DNA of 64,000 nt from Bradyrhizobium sp. BTAi1 (GTDB lineage: Bacteria > Pseudomonadota > Alphaproteobacteria > Rhizobiales > Xanthobacteraceae). The notes below the pieces were generated by a model. The model was not told the DNA's origin and searched no databases. It worked only from the letters and a program-made list of their open reading frames with translations. The stretch is taken from NCBI RefSeq assembly GCF_000015165.1, contig NC_009485.1, positions 1,054,001 through 1,118,000 on the forward strand, written 5' to 3'. Positions 55,334 through 64,000 of the stretch are shown in pieces (the stretch's first letter is position 1; each line of letters opens with the position of its first letter). Position numbers and translations under genes: made by a program.

Positions 55334-55558
55334 ATGGAATGGGTCTTGTTCGTCTCGTTGCAGTGGATCGTGTTTGGAAGCCCGACTCAGCCGACGACCC
55401 AGGTCATCGACTCATTCCCCAACGAACAACTCTGCAACAAGGCTGCCGACGCGATCAGGGCGGAGCTCAACAATCCGGTCGGCGGTCAACAGCGCCTTCA
55501 GACGGTAGGCCGGGTCGTCTGTTTCATGAGGAAAGACGGCGTGCCCCCCGCCCGCTGA
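55334..55558 (+). CDS. Small possibly exported protein, unknown
   Basis: A 74-residue protein with a short hydrophobic start (EWVLFVSLQWIVFG) that may be a signal or anchor, and two Cys (about 34 and 63) flanking a helical segment NKAADAIRAELNN. GGAG is nine bases before the ATG. Similar two-cysteine small proteins are common in Bradyrhizobium; I cannot name the family. Confidence 0.65.
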   Translation: MEWVLFVSLQWIVFGSPTQPTTQVIDSFPNEQLCNKAADAIRAELNNPVGGQQRLQTVGRVVCFMRKDGVPPAR

Positions 55559-55640
55559 GTTCGATATCCCGCCGCATGATCGCCGATCCGCTTGTCGGGA
55601 CGGGCTGCCTCTCTGTTGGTCAGATAACCTAGGCTTCTGC

Positions 55641-55838
55641 TCAGTTCTTACGCAGCGTATGGCCCGCAGTCAGGATAATCAGCATCGCCAGGCACATGAC
55701 GAGGGCCGCTGATCGGATCTCCTCGCGCGAAAAGCCGGCGTAAACATGGGCGGTGTGCCTAAAGAAGGCAGCGCTCAGAACCGCGGCGCCGAGCGCCATA
55801 GCAACATGCTTGAAGCGGGAGTTGAGGGCAGCAATCAT
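55641..55838 (-). CDS. Small two-helix membrane protein, unknown
   Basis: A 65-residue protein with hydrophobic stretches at about 11-24 and 41-58 separated by a polar loop (HTAHVYAGFSREEIRS). The frame is open to 55985, but the upstream part is unlike protein. ATG 55838 has only a modest ribosome site (CTGAAG). No family. Confidence 0.45.
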   Translation of the reverse strand: MIAALNSRFKHVAMALGAAVLSAAFFRHTAHVYAGFSREEIRSAALVMCLAMLIILTAGHTLRKN

Positions 55839-56196
55839 TGGCAGGTACTTCAGGTTGTTTTCGACGTGATACGCCCTATTAACTATGTCAAAGCTGGCGC
55901 AGATATGGCAGCCCTGCCATAGAGCTCGCCTACCGCGGTCACCATTCAGCAGCTTCAGCGCGCCAAGGACGGCGCAACTGTGCAAAATTGAGTGTAAACC
56001 GATGACTTTATGCGGTTCAACACAATTAACGGGCGGTGCCGGGAGCCCAGATCGCCTCCCGGTATAGGAGGTATGCGGCGAGCGCAGCTCTAATCTTGGG
56101 CAGGAAACCTGTGACCACGTAGAGAGCTTTGGTGGTCAGATGCGCGCCGGGGACGAAGTTACCGGTCGGCATCGTCCTTCGCAGATGCGAACGCGA

Positions 56197-57681
56197 TCAG
56201 AACGCGTTCCTCTTTCGCACCACTTCGAAGAAGGTCTTCATGATGATCTGAACATCGAGCCAGAGGCTCCAATTGTTGATGTACCAGAGGTCCATCTCGA
56301 CGCGCCGGGAAATCAGATCAAGCGAGGGGGTCGCGCCGCGAAGACCATTCACTTGCGCCCAGCCGGTCATCCCTGGCTTGACGTGATGCCTGAACGCATA
56401 ATCCTGCAGCAGGCGCTCGAACTGATTGTCATGGGCGATGGCGTGAGGACGCGGCCCGACCAGGGACATGTCGCCGCGCAACACGTTGACCAGCTGTGGC
56501 AGCTCATCGATGCTGGCGCTGCGGAGATAGGCTCCGATGCGCGTGACCCGCGGATCGTTCCGCGTCGCCTGGGTTACAGTGTCGCCGTTCTCCAGCACGG
56601 TCATCGTCCGGAACTTGAACATCACGAATTGCCGGCCATTGAAGCCCTTTCTGTTCTGCAGAAAGAACACCGGCCCCTTTCCGTCGAGTTTGATCAAGAT
56701 CGCGGTCAACGCGATGATCGGACTCAACAGGATCAGCGCGGTGAGCCCGATGACGATGTCCATCATGCGCTTCACGCCACGCTCCACGGCGCTCAGCGGC
56801 GCGCGCTGGATCTCCAGCGAGACGACGCGCTGCTGGGCAGACGGCGCGTAATCGCTCAAGGCGCGAATCTGTTTGTCCGGCAGCAGCCGAACTGACACCG
56901 GGAACGCCTTCATCTGCTGGCGCAGGTACTCCAGCCGCTCCGGCGAGTTCCAGGGGATCACGAGCAGGACTTCCGTCACGTCGTGTTCCTGCATGAATTT
57001 CGCGGCGGTCGCCACGGCTTTGAGATCGCCGGCCTTCTGATTCGCCGGGTCCGACGCCGCACTCAGCGCGATTCGATGAACTTCGGCGGCGCCAAACAGA
57101 ACCAGCAGATCTCTCGGCTCGAGCGCGTCCAACTCCTGTGGGGCGCCGAGAAGAATCAGGTCGCGTCGGCCGATCACGCCACGGACAACTGCATCTTCGA
57201 GCAGGTACTTTGCCAATTTCCTGCCAGCGAGCAGCCCTGCTGGCGCCGCGGCGAGAAACAACAGGAATGCGCCTCTGGAGAACGCGGTGCCGATCTTGAA
57301 CAGGAACGCAAAGAACGCCAGCATCAGCGCTGTCGTGAGCCAGGAGAACATGATCTCGAGGAACTCGACCGCGGGCTTCGCTGCGCTTTCCAGATCGTAG
57401 TAGGCGAGGCCGCTCAGTCGCACGATGTGGAGAAAGCTCGCGGCGAGGCCCAGCGCAAAATACGCGGATAGGTCGGGGATGGGGGTGTCAGTCAGCCAAT
57501 GATAGGCGAAGCACGCGGACAAACTCGCGATCAGAATGATCGCCGCGTCTGCGGTGGCGAGGACGTAGGTGATCGCCTGGCTTGGAAGCGGAGCTTGGGC
57601 TCTCGCAACCGCTGAGGTCGCAACCTCTTGCTCCGGATCGCGAACCTCTGACCGCATCGACATCAAAGAACCATTCCGCAT
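56197..57681 (-). CDS. WcaJ-type polyprenyl-phosphate sugar-phosphate transferase (long form)
   Basis: A 494-residue enzyme. Four N-terminal helices (about 35-175) lead into a CoA-binding-like Rossmann domain (GRRDLILLGAPQ), a fifth membrane helix (about 305-330) and the catalytic bacterial sugar transferase domain with NRKGFNGRQFVMFKFRTM, RSASIDELPQLVNVLRGDMS, VGPRP and KPGMTGWAQVNGLRG. It probably loads glucose-1-phosphate onto undecaprenyl phosphate. The short ExoY-like enzyme at 18002 is a separate initiator, so two polymers can be started independently. It is divergent from rfbC. Confidence 0.93.
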   Translation of the reverse strand: MRNGSLMSMRSEVRDPEQEVATSAVARAQAPLPSQAITYVLATADAAIILIASLSACFAYHWLTDTPIPDLSAYFALGLAASFLHIVRLSGLAYYDLESAAKPAVEFLEIMFSWLTTALMLAFFAFLFKIGTAFSRGAFLLFLAAAPAGLLAGRKLAKYLLEDAVVRGVIGRRDLILLGAPQELDALEPRDLLVLFGAAEVHRIALSAASDPANQKAGDLKAVATAAKFMQEHDVTEVLLVIPWNSPERLEYLRQQMKAFPVSVRLLPDKQIRALSDYAPSAQQRVVSLEIQRAPLSAVERGVKRMMDIVIGLTALILLSPIIALTAILIKLDGKGPVFFLQNRKGFNGRQFVMFKFRTMTVLENGDTVTQATRNDPRVTRIGAYLRSASIDELPQLVNVLRGDMSLVGPRPHAIAHDNQFERLLQDYAFRHHVKPGMTGWAQVNGLRGATPSLDLISRRVEMDLWYINNWSLWLDVQIIMKTFFEVVRKRNAF

Positions 57682-58367
57682 TCAAAAGGTGAGTAGTCAG
57701 TCTGATCTCAACTTTCAGAAGTAATTTTCCACCAATGCGGGCAGACTAATCTTGAGGGGATTGCAATGCAACCTCATGTGTGGCGGAGACCGGTATTTGG
57801 AATGGCGTAATGGCGATCTCAGGACCTTTGTTCCCCATTCGACACAGTTGGCGACGTGCTCTTGCATCGCCATTGACCGACATTATTCAGCTCTGCTGAT
57901 TGCATCGTGGCCGCTCGCCCCTGTCGAAGGAGGCTGCGGGTGACGTCGAACTGATCCGTCGTTCTCTGCACGCAGCTGGGCCGATGACCGCGAGGGGACG
58001 CGTCAACTGATGATCTTCGCTGGCAATTCGTCCTCGTAGGAGGGGGCGATGGGGAATTGCCGCCGCGGCGATCCGCGCTTGCTTCTCGAAAGCGGCGGCT
58101 TCCGCTTCCGAAATTCAGTGACGTTCGGCTCCGCGCTCCTGCAGACGCTCGAGGTTTGTGGTATTTTTATCACAGGCACGGTGATTGCGAGATCGAAGCA
58201 CAGATCCGCACCGATGGACGCGGCGGACAGCGCGCCCGCGGATTGGTGGACCGCGCGATGATGATCGGCCCTACGGGCGAGGGCTGGCCTGATCTACGGC
58301 TCTTGGTATAAGTCGGCACGGTCCTCAGCGACCGTAAGGCCATTTATCATCTCGTTGCGAGACTGGA
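57682..58367. other. Divergent intergenic region upstream of rfbCBDA
   Basis: 686 bp between the leftward initiating transferase and rightward rfbC. AT-rich patches lie at 57690-57745 and 58150-58175 (GGTATTTTTATCAC), either of which could be promoter DNA. Frames at 58049-58311 on the plus strand are short, lack ribosome sites and show no motif. No gene is supported. Confidence 0.4.
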
Positions 58368-58943
58368 ATGCATATTGAGCGCTATCCGATATTGGGCATT
58401 CTGTCTCTCACCCCTGTGAAGCACGGCGATGCGCGTGGCTTCTTTTCCGAGGTGTATCGACGGGAGATCGCTTCCGCAGCAGGTCTGCCGGTCGATTTCG
58501 TTCAGGAGAACCACGTCTTCTCGGCCCAACGCGGCGTGCTGCGTGGGCTGCATTTCCAGCGTCCGCCGCGCGCGCAGGGCAAGCTCGTACGTTGTATCCG
58601 CGGTGCCATCTTGGACGTGGCGGTCGATATCAGAACGGGATCTCCGACCTTCGGGCGTCATGTTGCCGTCGAACTGTCCTCCGCCAATTGGACGCAATTA
58701 TGGGTCCCCGAAGGCTTTGCGCACGGCTATGCGGTGCTGGAGGCGCCTTGCGAGGTTCTCTACAAAGTCACCGACTATTGGGCTCCGTCCTCCGAGCTTG
58801 GTCTTGCGTGGGACGATCCTGATCTCGGCATCGATTGGCGCCTGGGCCGCGACGAGGTGATCCTGTCCGACAAGGATCGCGTGCATCCTCGGCTTTCCGG
58901 CCTTGCCCCGGTTTTTCAGTTTTCTGAGAAGACATCCTCATGA
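58368..58943 (+). CDS. rfbC: dTDP-4-dehydrorhamnose 3,5-epimerase
   Basis: A 191-residue cupin converting dTDP-4-keto-6-deoxyglucose to the L-lyxo epimer. Landmarks are [32 protein letters not shown] (catalytic His about 63), [11 protein letters not shown] and [12 protein letters not shown] with the expected Tyr. The stop overlaps the start of rfbB (ATGA). Standard length. Confidence 0.96.
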   Translation: MHIERYPILGILSLTPVKHGDARGFFSEVYRREIASAAGLPVDFVQENHVFSAQRGVLRGLHFQRPPRAQGKLVRCIRGAILDVAVDIRTGSPTFGRHVAVELSSANWTQLWVPEGFAHGYAVLEAPCEVLYKVTDYWAPSSELGLAWDDPDLGIDWRLGRDEVILSDKDRVHPRLSGLAPVFQFSEKTSS

Positions 58944-59986
58944 AGATCATCGTTACAGGCGGGGCCGGTTTCATCGGCTCGGCGGTCTGCCGTCATCTCG
59001 TAGCCGATCTCGGACATGCGGTCCTCGTGCTCGACAAGCTGACCTATGCGGGGAACACCGCGTCGTTGGCGCCGGTGATGTCGAGCCCGAGCTTTTCGTT
59101 CGAGCAGGTCGACATCTGCGAACGGCAGAAGGTGGAGCAGGCGTTTGCGAGCTTCGCTCCGGATGCCATCATCCATCTCGCCGCGGAAACCCATGTCGAT
59201 CGTTCGATCGATGGTCCTGATCATTTCATTCAGACCAACCTGGTTGGCACCTTTACGCTGCTGGAGGTGGCGCGCCGATATCTCAACGGAGCGGGCCGCG
59301 CGAAGGCAGACCAGTTTCGCTTCATCCATGTCTCGACCGACGAAGTCTTCGGTTCGCTTGGCGAGGAGGGGCTGTTCACGGAAACCACCGCTTACGATCC
59401 AAGCTCGCCCTATTCGGCCAGCAAGGCCGGATCGGATCATCTGGCGCGGGCCTGGCACCGGACCTACGGGCTGCCGGTCATCGTCTCGAACTGCTCCAAC
59501 AATTATGGACCGTATCAGTTTCCGGAAAAGCTCATCCCGCTGATGATTCTGAACGCGCTGCATGCGCAGCCGCTGCCGGTCTATGGCGATGGTGGCAACA
59601 TTCGTGACTGGCTGTTCGTCGATGATCACGCGCGCGCGCTGGTCGCGCTGCTCGAACGCGGTGTCCCGGGAGCGACCTACAATATCGGAGGACGGACGGA
59701 ACGCCGCAACATCGATGTGGTCAGGCAGATCTGTCAGTGTCTCGACCGGCTGCGTCCCGCCGGAGGTCCCCACGAACGCCTGCTGACCTTCGTGGCGGAT
59801 CGGCCCGGCCATGATCGTCGCTATGCGCTCGACTGCAGCAAGCTGGAAGGCGAGCTCGGTTGGAAGGCGCAGGAGACGTTCGAGACCGGGATCGAGAAGA
59901 CCGTGCGCTGGTATCTCGACCGTTCGGATTGGTGGATGCCGCTTCGCGATGTTTATCGCGGCGAGCGGATTGGCGTATCGAGGTAG
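58940..59986 (+). CDS. rfbB: dTDP-glucose 4,6-dehydratase
   Basis: A 348-residue extended SDR. It has [14 protein letters not shown] (NAD loop), [12 protein letters not shown], the TDEVFGS catalytic Asp-Glu, and [15 protein letters not shown] with Tyr and Lys. It makes dTDP-4-keto-6-deoxyglucose, the shared precursor of L-rhamnose. A CDP-glucose 4,6-dehydratase is not seen elsewhere, so this enzyme is the only clear hexose 4,6-dehydratase in the window. Confidence 0.97.
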   Translation: MKIIVTGGAGFIGSAVCRHLVADLGHAVLVLDKLTYAGNTASLAPVMSSPSFSFEQVDICERQKVEQAFASFAPDAIIHLAAETHVDRSIDGPDHFIQTNLVGTFTLLEVARRYLNGAGRAKADQFRFIHVSTDEVFGSLGEEGLFTETTAYDPSSPYSASKAGSDHLARAWHRTYGLPVIVSNCSNNYGPYQFPEKLIPLMILNALHAQPLPVYGDGGNIRDWLFVDDHARALVALLERGVPGATYNIGGRTERRNIDVVRQICQCLDRLRPAGGPHERLLTFVADRPGHDRRYALDCSKLEGELGWKAQETFETGIEKTVRWYLDRSDWWMPLRDVYRGERIGVSR

Positions 59987-59989
59987 GTC

Positions 59990-60892
59990 TTGAAGTCGAC
60001 GCGGCTATATGTCCTCGGACGGCACGGGCAGGTCGCCAGGGCGCTCCAGGAAGCATCCGAGGCGCAGCCTGACCTGGTCGTAGGCTTTGGCGGGCGCGAC
60101 GCGTTCGATATCGCGGATACCGATGCTGTCCTGCAGGCCTTGCACGGCTTCCAGCCTGACATCGTGATCAACCCCGCCGCCTATACGGCGGTCGATCGCG
60201 CGGAAGAGGACGCGGCGGCCGCCTATCATGTCAACCGGGATGGTGCGAGAGCGGTCGCTGAAGCAAGCGCGCGCCTGGAGATCCCGACCATCCATCTGTC
60301 GACCGACTATGTTTTCGACGGCGCGAAGCCGGCTCCCTATGTGGAGGATGACGCGCCTGCTCCGATCAACGTCTATGGTGCCTCGAAGCTTGCAGGCGAG
60401 CTTGCGGTCGCCGCCGCGAACCGCCGGCATGTCATCCTGAGAACCGCCTGGGTGTATTCGCCATTCGGCCAGAACTTCGTTCGGACGATGCTCCGGCTTG
60501 CAAGCAGCCGCGACACGTTGCGGGTCGTGAACGATCAGGTCGGCTGCCCGACCTCGGCACTCGACATCGCGCGAGCCATTCTTGCGATCGCGCGCAGGAT
60601 CGACCGCGCCGGCTGGACGAACGAGTTTGGCGGCGTCACGCATATTGCCGGTCCCGACGTCGTCACGTGGTACGATTTCGCCTGCAGCATCATGCGGGTC
60701 GCGGCCGCGCACGGTGCGCGGACGGCGCGCATCGAGCCGATCCCGACGCGCGATTATCCCACGCCGGCGCGCCGGCCCGCCAATTCGCGCTTGTCATGCG
60801 ATCGCCTGACGGCGGTCTTTGGAGTTTCCATGCCGTCGCTTGAGGCATCACTTTCGGAGTGCGTCTCGCGCCTGATCGCCACCGGAAGCTGA
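59990..60892 (+). CDS. rfbD: dTDP-4-dehydrorhamnose reductase
   Basis: A 300-residue SDR completing dTDP-L-rhamnose. The nucleotide loop reads [11 protein letters not shown] instead of the usual GxxGQLG, while the [14 protein letters not shown] and [10 protein letters not shown] (Tyr, Lys) motifs are typical. Start is TTG 59990 with AGGTAGGT immediately upstream. It begins 4 bases after rfbB. Confidence 0.95.
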   Translation: MKSTRLYVLGRHGQVARALQEASEAQPDLVVGFGGRDAFDIADTDAVLQALHGFQPDIVINPAAYTAVDRAEEDAAAAYHVNRDGARAVAEASARLEIPTIHLSTDYVFDGAKPAPYVEDDAPAPINVYGASKLAGELAVAAANRRHVILRTAWVYSPFGQNFVRTMLRLASSRDTLRVVNDQVGCPTSALDIARAILAIARRIDRAGWTNEFGGVTHIAGPDVVTWYDFACSIMRVAAAHGARTARIEPIPTRDYPTPARRPANSRLSCDRLTAVFGVSMPSLEASLSECVSRLIATGS

Positions 60893-60906
60893 CGAAGGAG
60901 ATGAAC

Positions 60907-61791
60907 GTGAAGGGAATCATTCTGGCGGGCGGCAGCGGAACGCGCCTGTATCCGATGACGCTGGCGATCTCCAAGCAGTTGCTGCCGATCTACGACAAGC
61001 CGATGATCTATTATCCGCTGACGACGCTGATGCTCGCCGGCATTCGCCAGATCCTCATCATATCGACGCCGGAGGATCTGCCGCGGTTCGAAGCGCTGCT
61101 CGGCAGCGGCGAGCGCTTGGGCCTGGAACTGTCCTACGCGGTCCAGCAGCGCCCGGCCGGGCTCGCGGAAGCCTATATTATCGGCGCCGACTTCGTGGAT
61201 GGCGTTTCGTCGGCGCTCATTCTCGGTGACAACATCTTCTATGGCCACGGACTTCCCGAGATGCTGTCGCGCGCCGCTTCGCGAACGCAGGGTGCGACGG
61301 TCTTTGCCTATCGCGTCGCGGACCCGCAGCGCTACGGCGTCGTCGGCTTCGACGAGTCCGGGCGCGCGAGCTCGATCGAGGAAAAGCCGGCCGTTCCCAA
61401 ATCGAATTTCGCGGTCACCGGCCTGTACTTCTATGATAGCGAGGCCGCGAAGATCGCGTCCGGGCTGCGGCCTTCGGCGCGCGGCGAGCTGGAGATTACC
61501 GATCTCAATCGCGTCTATCTGGAGCGCGGCCTGCTCGATGTCGAATTGATGGGGCGCGGCTTCGCCTGGCTTGACACCGGGACGCCGGACAGCCTGCTGG
61601 CCGCATCCGATTTCGTGGCGTCGCTCGAGCGCCGCCAGGGGCTCCGGATCGCCTGCCCCGAGGAGATCGCGTTCAATTGCGGCTTCATCGATCGTCAGCA
61701 GCTGGAGCGTCTCGGCGAGGCGCTGGGCAAGTGCGATTACGGCCGCTATCTGCTGTCCATCGCCAGATCTGACCAGGCCGAGCGGCGGTAA
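60907..61791 (+). CDS. rfbA: Glucose-1-phosphate thymidylyltransferase
   Basis: A 294-residue nucleotidyltransferase: [16 protein letters not shown] signature, [27 protein letters not shown] and [12 protein letters not shown]. It makes dTDP-glucose from dTTP and glucose-1-phosphate. AAGGAG directly abuts an ATG at 60901, so the in-frame GTG 60907, six bases beyond, is the more likely start and gives the standard [12 protein letters not shown] 60901 remains possible. It closes the rfbCBDA operon. Confidence 0.96.
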   Translation: MKGIILAGGSGTRLYPMTLAISKQLLPIYDKPMIYYPLTTLMLAGIRQILIISTPEDLPRFEALLGSGERLGLELSYAVQQRPAGLAEAYIIGADFVDGVSSALILGDNIFYGHGLPEMLSRAASRTQGATVFAYRVADPQRYGVVGFDESGRASSIEEKPAVPKSNFAVTGLYFYDSEAAKIASGLRPSARGELEITDLNRVYLERGLLDVELMGRGFAWLDTGTPDSLLAASDFVASLERRQGLRIACPEEIAFNCGFIDRQQLERLGEALGKCDYGRYLLSIARSDQAERR

Positions 61792-62042
61792 GGGATTTCA
61801 TCATAGCCTCCAGCGGGTTCCGTAGCGGCTTAACGCTGCAGAATTTACCATGCGGAACAATAGTGGTGCTGGACCGGCACGCCGGGCTGCTACATCTTGC
61901 AGCGCGTGATGAGCGTGCGGCCTGGGGTGCTTTAACCTGTGTTAAGGGCCCGGGCCGCGGATATGGTTTCGCCGAAAATTCGTTAGAACCTATTGGCCGC
62001 TTTGCGCGGCAAATTGCCGGGTCTGTAAGGAATCCGAGTTTG

Positions 62043-63167
62043 ATGCAGCGGGATTTGCAGATTGATTGCGAGTTTACGCTCGCCTTGAACAATCGCACGG
62101 GGAAGTACTTCCTTTGTCGCGACATGATCGAGGCGTGCGCCGATTTGATCTCCCGCCAGTTGTTCTGGCGTTTGCCTTCGGCCAAGGTACCGCCGCGGAC
62201 CATGTCGCGCATCCTGGGACGTCTGGCCCGCATCGAGGTCTCGTTTCGGACACAGCATCCCTGGACTTATCGCGTGTTTCCGGCGATGCGTGGACGGCGG
62301 CCGGTGTTCTTCACTGATCCGCGTGAATGCGTGCTGTATCGTCTCCGACGCTACGACGTCGTGCTGTGCCACGATATGGGGCCCATCACCCATCCCGAGC
62401 TCTACGCGCCCGGTGTGCGTGAGATCTATTCGGCAGCCTTCGAGCGCATCAAGGCGGCTCGTCCGCTGATCATCTTTGTCAGCGAAGCCTCGAAGAACGA
62501 TTTCATTCGGCTCTATGGCGACGACTTCCCGTTGCTTGCCGTTGCTCATCCGCCGATCAGATCAGACCTCGACGATGCCGAAGAGGAGGAGATTCCAAAT
62601 CTGCCCTCTCGGTTCCTGCTGACCGTCGGAAGCATCGGCGCGCGCAAAAACCACGCGCGCGCGATCGCGGCCTACGCCATGTCAGGACTGGCCGACGAGG
62701 GCTGCGCCTATGTCATCTGTGGCGGCCCGGAACCGGGCGCAGAGGCCGTCGAAGCCGCCGCCCGCGACACCAAGGGCGTTCACCTCTGCGGCTATGTCAA
62801 TGACCGCCAGCTTCGTTGGCTGTATCGGCACGCCCGCGGGTTCGTGCTGCCGAGCATCTTGGAAGGCTTCGGTTTGCCGGCCGCCGAGGCCATCAATCGT
62901 GCACTGGTGCCGCTGGTTGGCGCAGGAGGCGCCTTGCACGAGGTGACCGGCGATTCCGCCGTGCTGGTCGATCCGCTCGATGTCGGTCAGATCGCCGCCG
63001 GCATGAGAACGCTCGTCACCATGGATGATCAGGAGCGGGCGGCGCGCCTGGCCGCCATGAAAGCCAATATCGGTCGCTTTTCGAGCGAGGCGGCGGTGTC
63101 CGCCTGGCGCAGGGCGATCCAGCAATCCATCGCAAGCTGGCGATCAGACAAGGGAGGTCCGGGCTGA
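62043..63167 (+). CDS. Glycosyltransferase family 4
   Basis: A 374-residue GT-B enzyme. It has IIFVSEASKNDFIRLYGDD, the RFLLTVGSIGARKNHARAI hinge and the donor signature LPSILEGFGLPAAEAINRALVPLVG. ATG 62043 follows AAGGAA and removes an unlikely leader encoded from 61863. Following rfbA, it may be one of the rhamnosyltransferases, but the donor is not readable. The 251 bp before it hold no gene; AGCG-GCTTAA-CGCT near 61824 is a small hairpin. Confidence 0.88.
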   Translation: MQRDLQIDCEFTLALNNRTGKYFLCRDMIEACADLISRQLFWRLPSAKVPPRTMSRILGRLARIEVSFRTQHPWTYRVFPAMRGRRPVFFTDPRECVLYRLRRYDVVLCHDMGPITHPELYAPGVREIYSAAFERIKAARPLIIFVSEASKNDFIRLYGDDFPLLAVAHPPIRSDLDDAEEEEIPNLPSRFLLTVGSIGARKNHARAIAAYAMSGLADEGCAYVICGGPEPGAEAVEAAARDTKGVHLCGYVNDRQLRWLYRHARGFVLPSILEGFGLPAAEAINRALVPLVGAGGALHEVTGDSAVLVDPLDVGQIAAGMRTLVTMDDQERAARLAAMKANIGRFSSEAAVSAWRRAIQQSIASWRSDKGGPG

Positions 63168-63221
63168 TCGGCCCTGACTACGAAGCGACCCCGGGGGTAC
63201 TCCTGCGTAAAGAGAGAGGCA

Positions 63222-64000
63222 ATGCAGACTGAAAATCGGCTAGTCGTCTTCTACTATGGCAGCTTCCTGCCGCCGGCCAATGGCTCGCATGTTCGTATCA
63301 CCTCGATGCTGGACCGCCTTGCGCAGGAATTCAGCAACATCACGCTCTACTCCTACGACAATCATCCGGAATGTCCTTGGACGCCCGCGGCGGAAGCGGC
63401 GTTCCGCCAGCGGTGGCCGGGCGTCGAGTTGGTGATCGAGCGCCACACCAAGCTGTTGCGTTATGTGACGCGGGCGAAAAACCTCCTCGTCTCGCTGTTT
63501 CCCTGGCTCGCAGCCCAGATCCTGCGGCTGTCGGCCAACGGCACGACGCCGAAATTCGATGCGCTCAGATCGCGCTCCAATCTCTTCATCGTGAGCTATG
63601 CCGAAGGTCTCGCCCAGCTCAACGGCGTCGAGACGTCGCGCTGTATTGTCGAGACGCACGACGTCAACTTCCTGAAATGGTCGAAGCTGCATCACCGGAG
63701 TCCGGTCTCGCTGATGCCGCTGCGCAAGCTGCGCGGCGAGGTCGGGGCACTGGAAGCCGTGCGCGGCGTGCTCGCGATCTCCTCGGCCGAGACAGCGTTT
63801 TTCAAGATGATGCTGTCGTCGCCCACGATCTCCTACGTTCCCTCTTGGGAGCGGCCGAATTCCACGGCGGATCTGGCGCAGCAGCACTATGATTTCGATC
63901 TCATTTTCGTCGGCTCAGAATACGAGATGAATGTGCGCGGCCTGACCACGCTGCTCAAGGAGCACGGATCATGGCTGGCCAATTATCGGATCGCGGTGTG
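63222..64000 (+). CDS. Glycosyltransferase-like protein (3' end outside window)
   Basis: The first 259 codons of a protein that runs off the window. ATG 63222 follows AGAGAGG. The start RLVVFYYGSFLPPANGSHVRI and the ETHDVNFLKWSKLHHRSP block are typical of the N-terminal half of GT-B glycosyltransferases; DLIFVGSEYEMNVRGLTTLL at the cut is the linker to the donor domain. The donor signature itself lies outside the window. Confidence 0.8.
   Translation, partial: MQTENRLVVFYYGSFLPPANGSHVRITSMLDRLAQEFSNITLYSYDNHPECPWTPAAEAAFRQRWPGVELVIERHTKLLRYVTRAKNLLVSLFPWLAAQILRLSANGTTPKFDALRSRSNLFIVSYAEGLAQLNGVETSRCIVETHDVNFLKWSKLHHRSPVSLMPLRKLRGEVGALEAVRGVLAISSAETAFFKMMLSSPTISYVPSWERPNSTADLAQQHYDFDLIFVGSEYEMNVRGLTTLLKEHGSWLANYRIAV

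Noticed and set aside
58049..58261. Possible 70-residue gene before rfbC
   Set aside because: Weak start context and no protein-like pattern; treated as promoter region.
1..64000. VPEID-type sorting-signal protein, CRISPR array, tRNA or intact IS element
   Set aside because: I looked for these in the gaps and found no convincing instance; a very short sorting target could still be missed by eye.

Overview
The window is a GC-rich chromosomal segment from an alphaproteobacterium, most likely Bradyrhizobium or a close relative. That is an inference from GC-rich codon use, rhizobial-type small secreted proteins, a bacterial transglutaminase-like cysteine protease and one rhizobial-type palindromic repeat; no rRNA or taxonomic marker gene is present. 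I see no tRNA, rRNA, CRISPR array, prophage or intact insertion sequence. Nearly the whole window is one very large extracellular polysaccharide locus.

Region 1 (1-17.7 kb) is an exosortase-associated exopolysaccharide module. It holds a truncated ExeA-type ATPase, a Wzz-like chain-length protein and a separate tyrosine autokinase behind a good sigma-54 -24/-12 promoter. It continues with a trypsin-like protease coupled to EpsI, an EpsD-type peptidyl-prolyl isomerase lipoprotein, a 76-residue membrane protein and the exosortase (Cys193, Arg239, His260). Then come a family 4 glycosyltransferase, a 641-residue membrane-anchored protein with a J-domain-like start, a PEP-CTERM-type substrate whose motif reads PEA instead of PEP, a family 2 glycosyltransferase, the outer-membrane export lipoprotein, a polymerase/ligase and a transglutaminase-like protease.

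Region 2 (17.5-30.2 kb) is a more conventional Wzx/Wzy-type set: an ExoY-like initiating transferase, a fused Wzz-tyrosine kinase between two secreted proteins of unknown function, a PPP-type phosphatase, two glycosyltransferases, a second polymerase-like membrane protein and a secreted clan-A glycoside hydrolase.

Region 3 (30.4-50.3 kb) is the most unusual part. A glucose-1-phosphate cytidylyltransferase, an NDP-sugar C-methyltransferase, an SDR enzyme with a GNLGYVG nucleotide loop, an RmlC-like epimerase, a DUF4910 (M28-peptidase-like) protein translationally coupled to it, a class III (HemL-like) aminotransferase, a PIG-L deacetylase and an acyltransferase form a candidate pathway for a C-methyl-branched, probably aminated, CDP-sugar. 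Paralogous flippases and paralogous family 4 glycosyltransferases lie on either side. A pyruvyltransferase and a DUF4038 glycoside hydrolase follow.

Region 4 (50.5-64 kb) has several small conserved-looking proteins, two proteins of unknown or loosely assigned function, a second (WcaJ-type) initiating transferase, rfbCBDA for dTDP-L-rhamnose and two more glycosyltransferases, the last cut by the window edge. Together the window encodes two initiating transferases, two chain-length/kinase systems, two polymerases, two flippases and about ten glycosyltransferases, but only one visible outer-membrane exporter.
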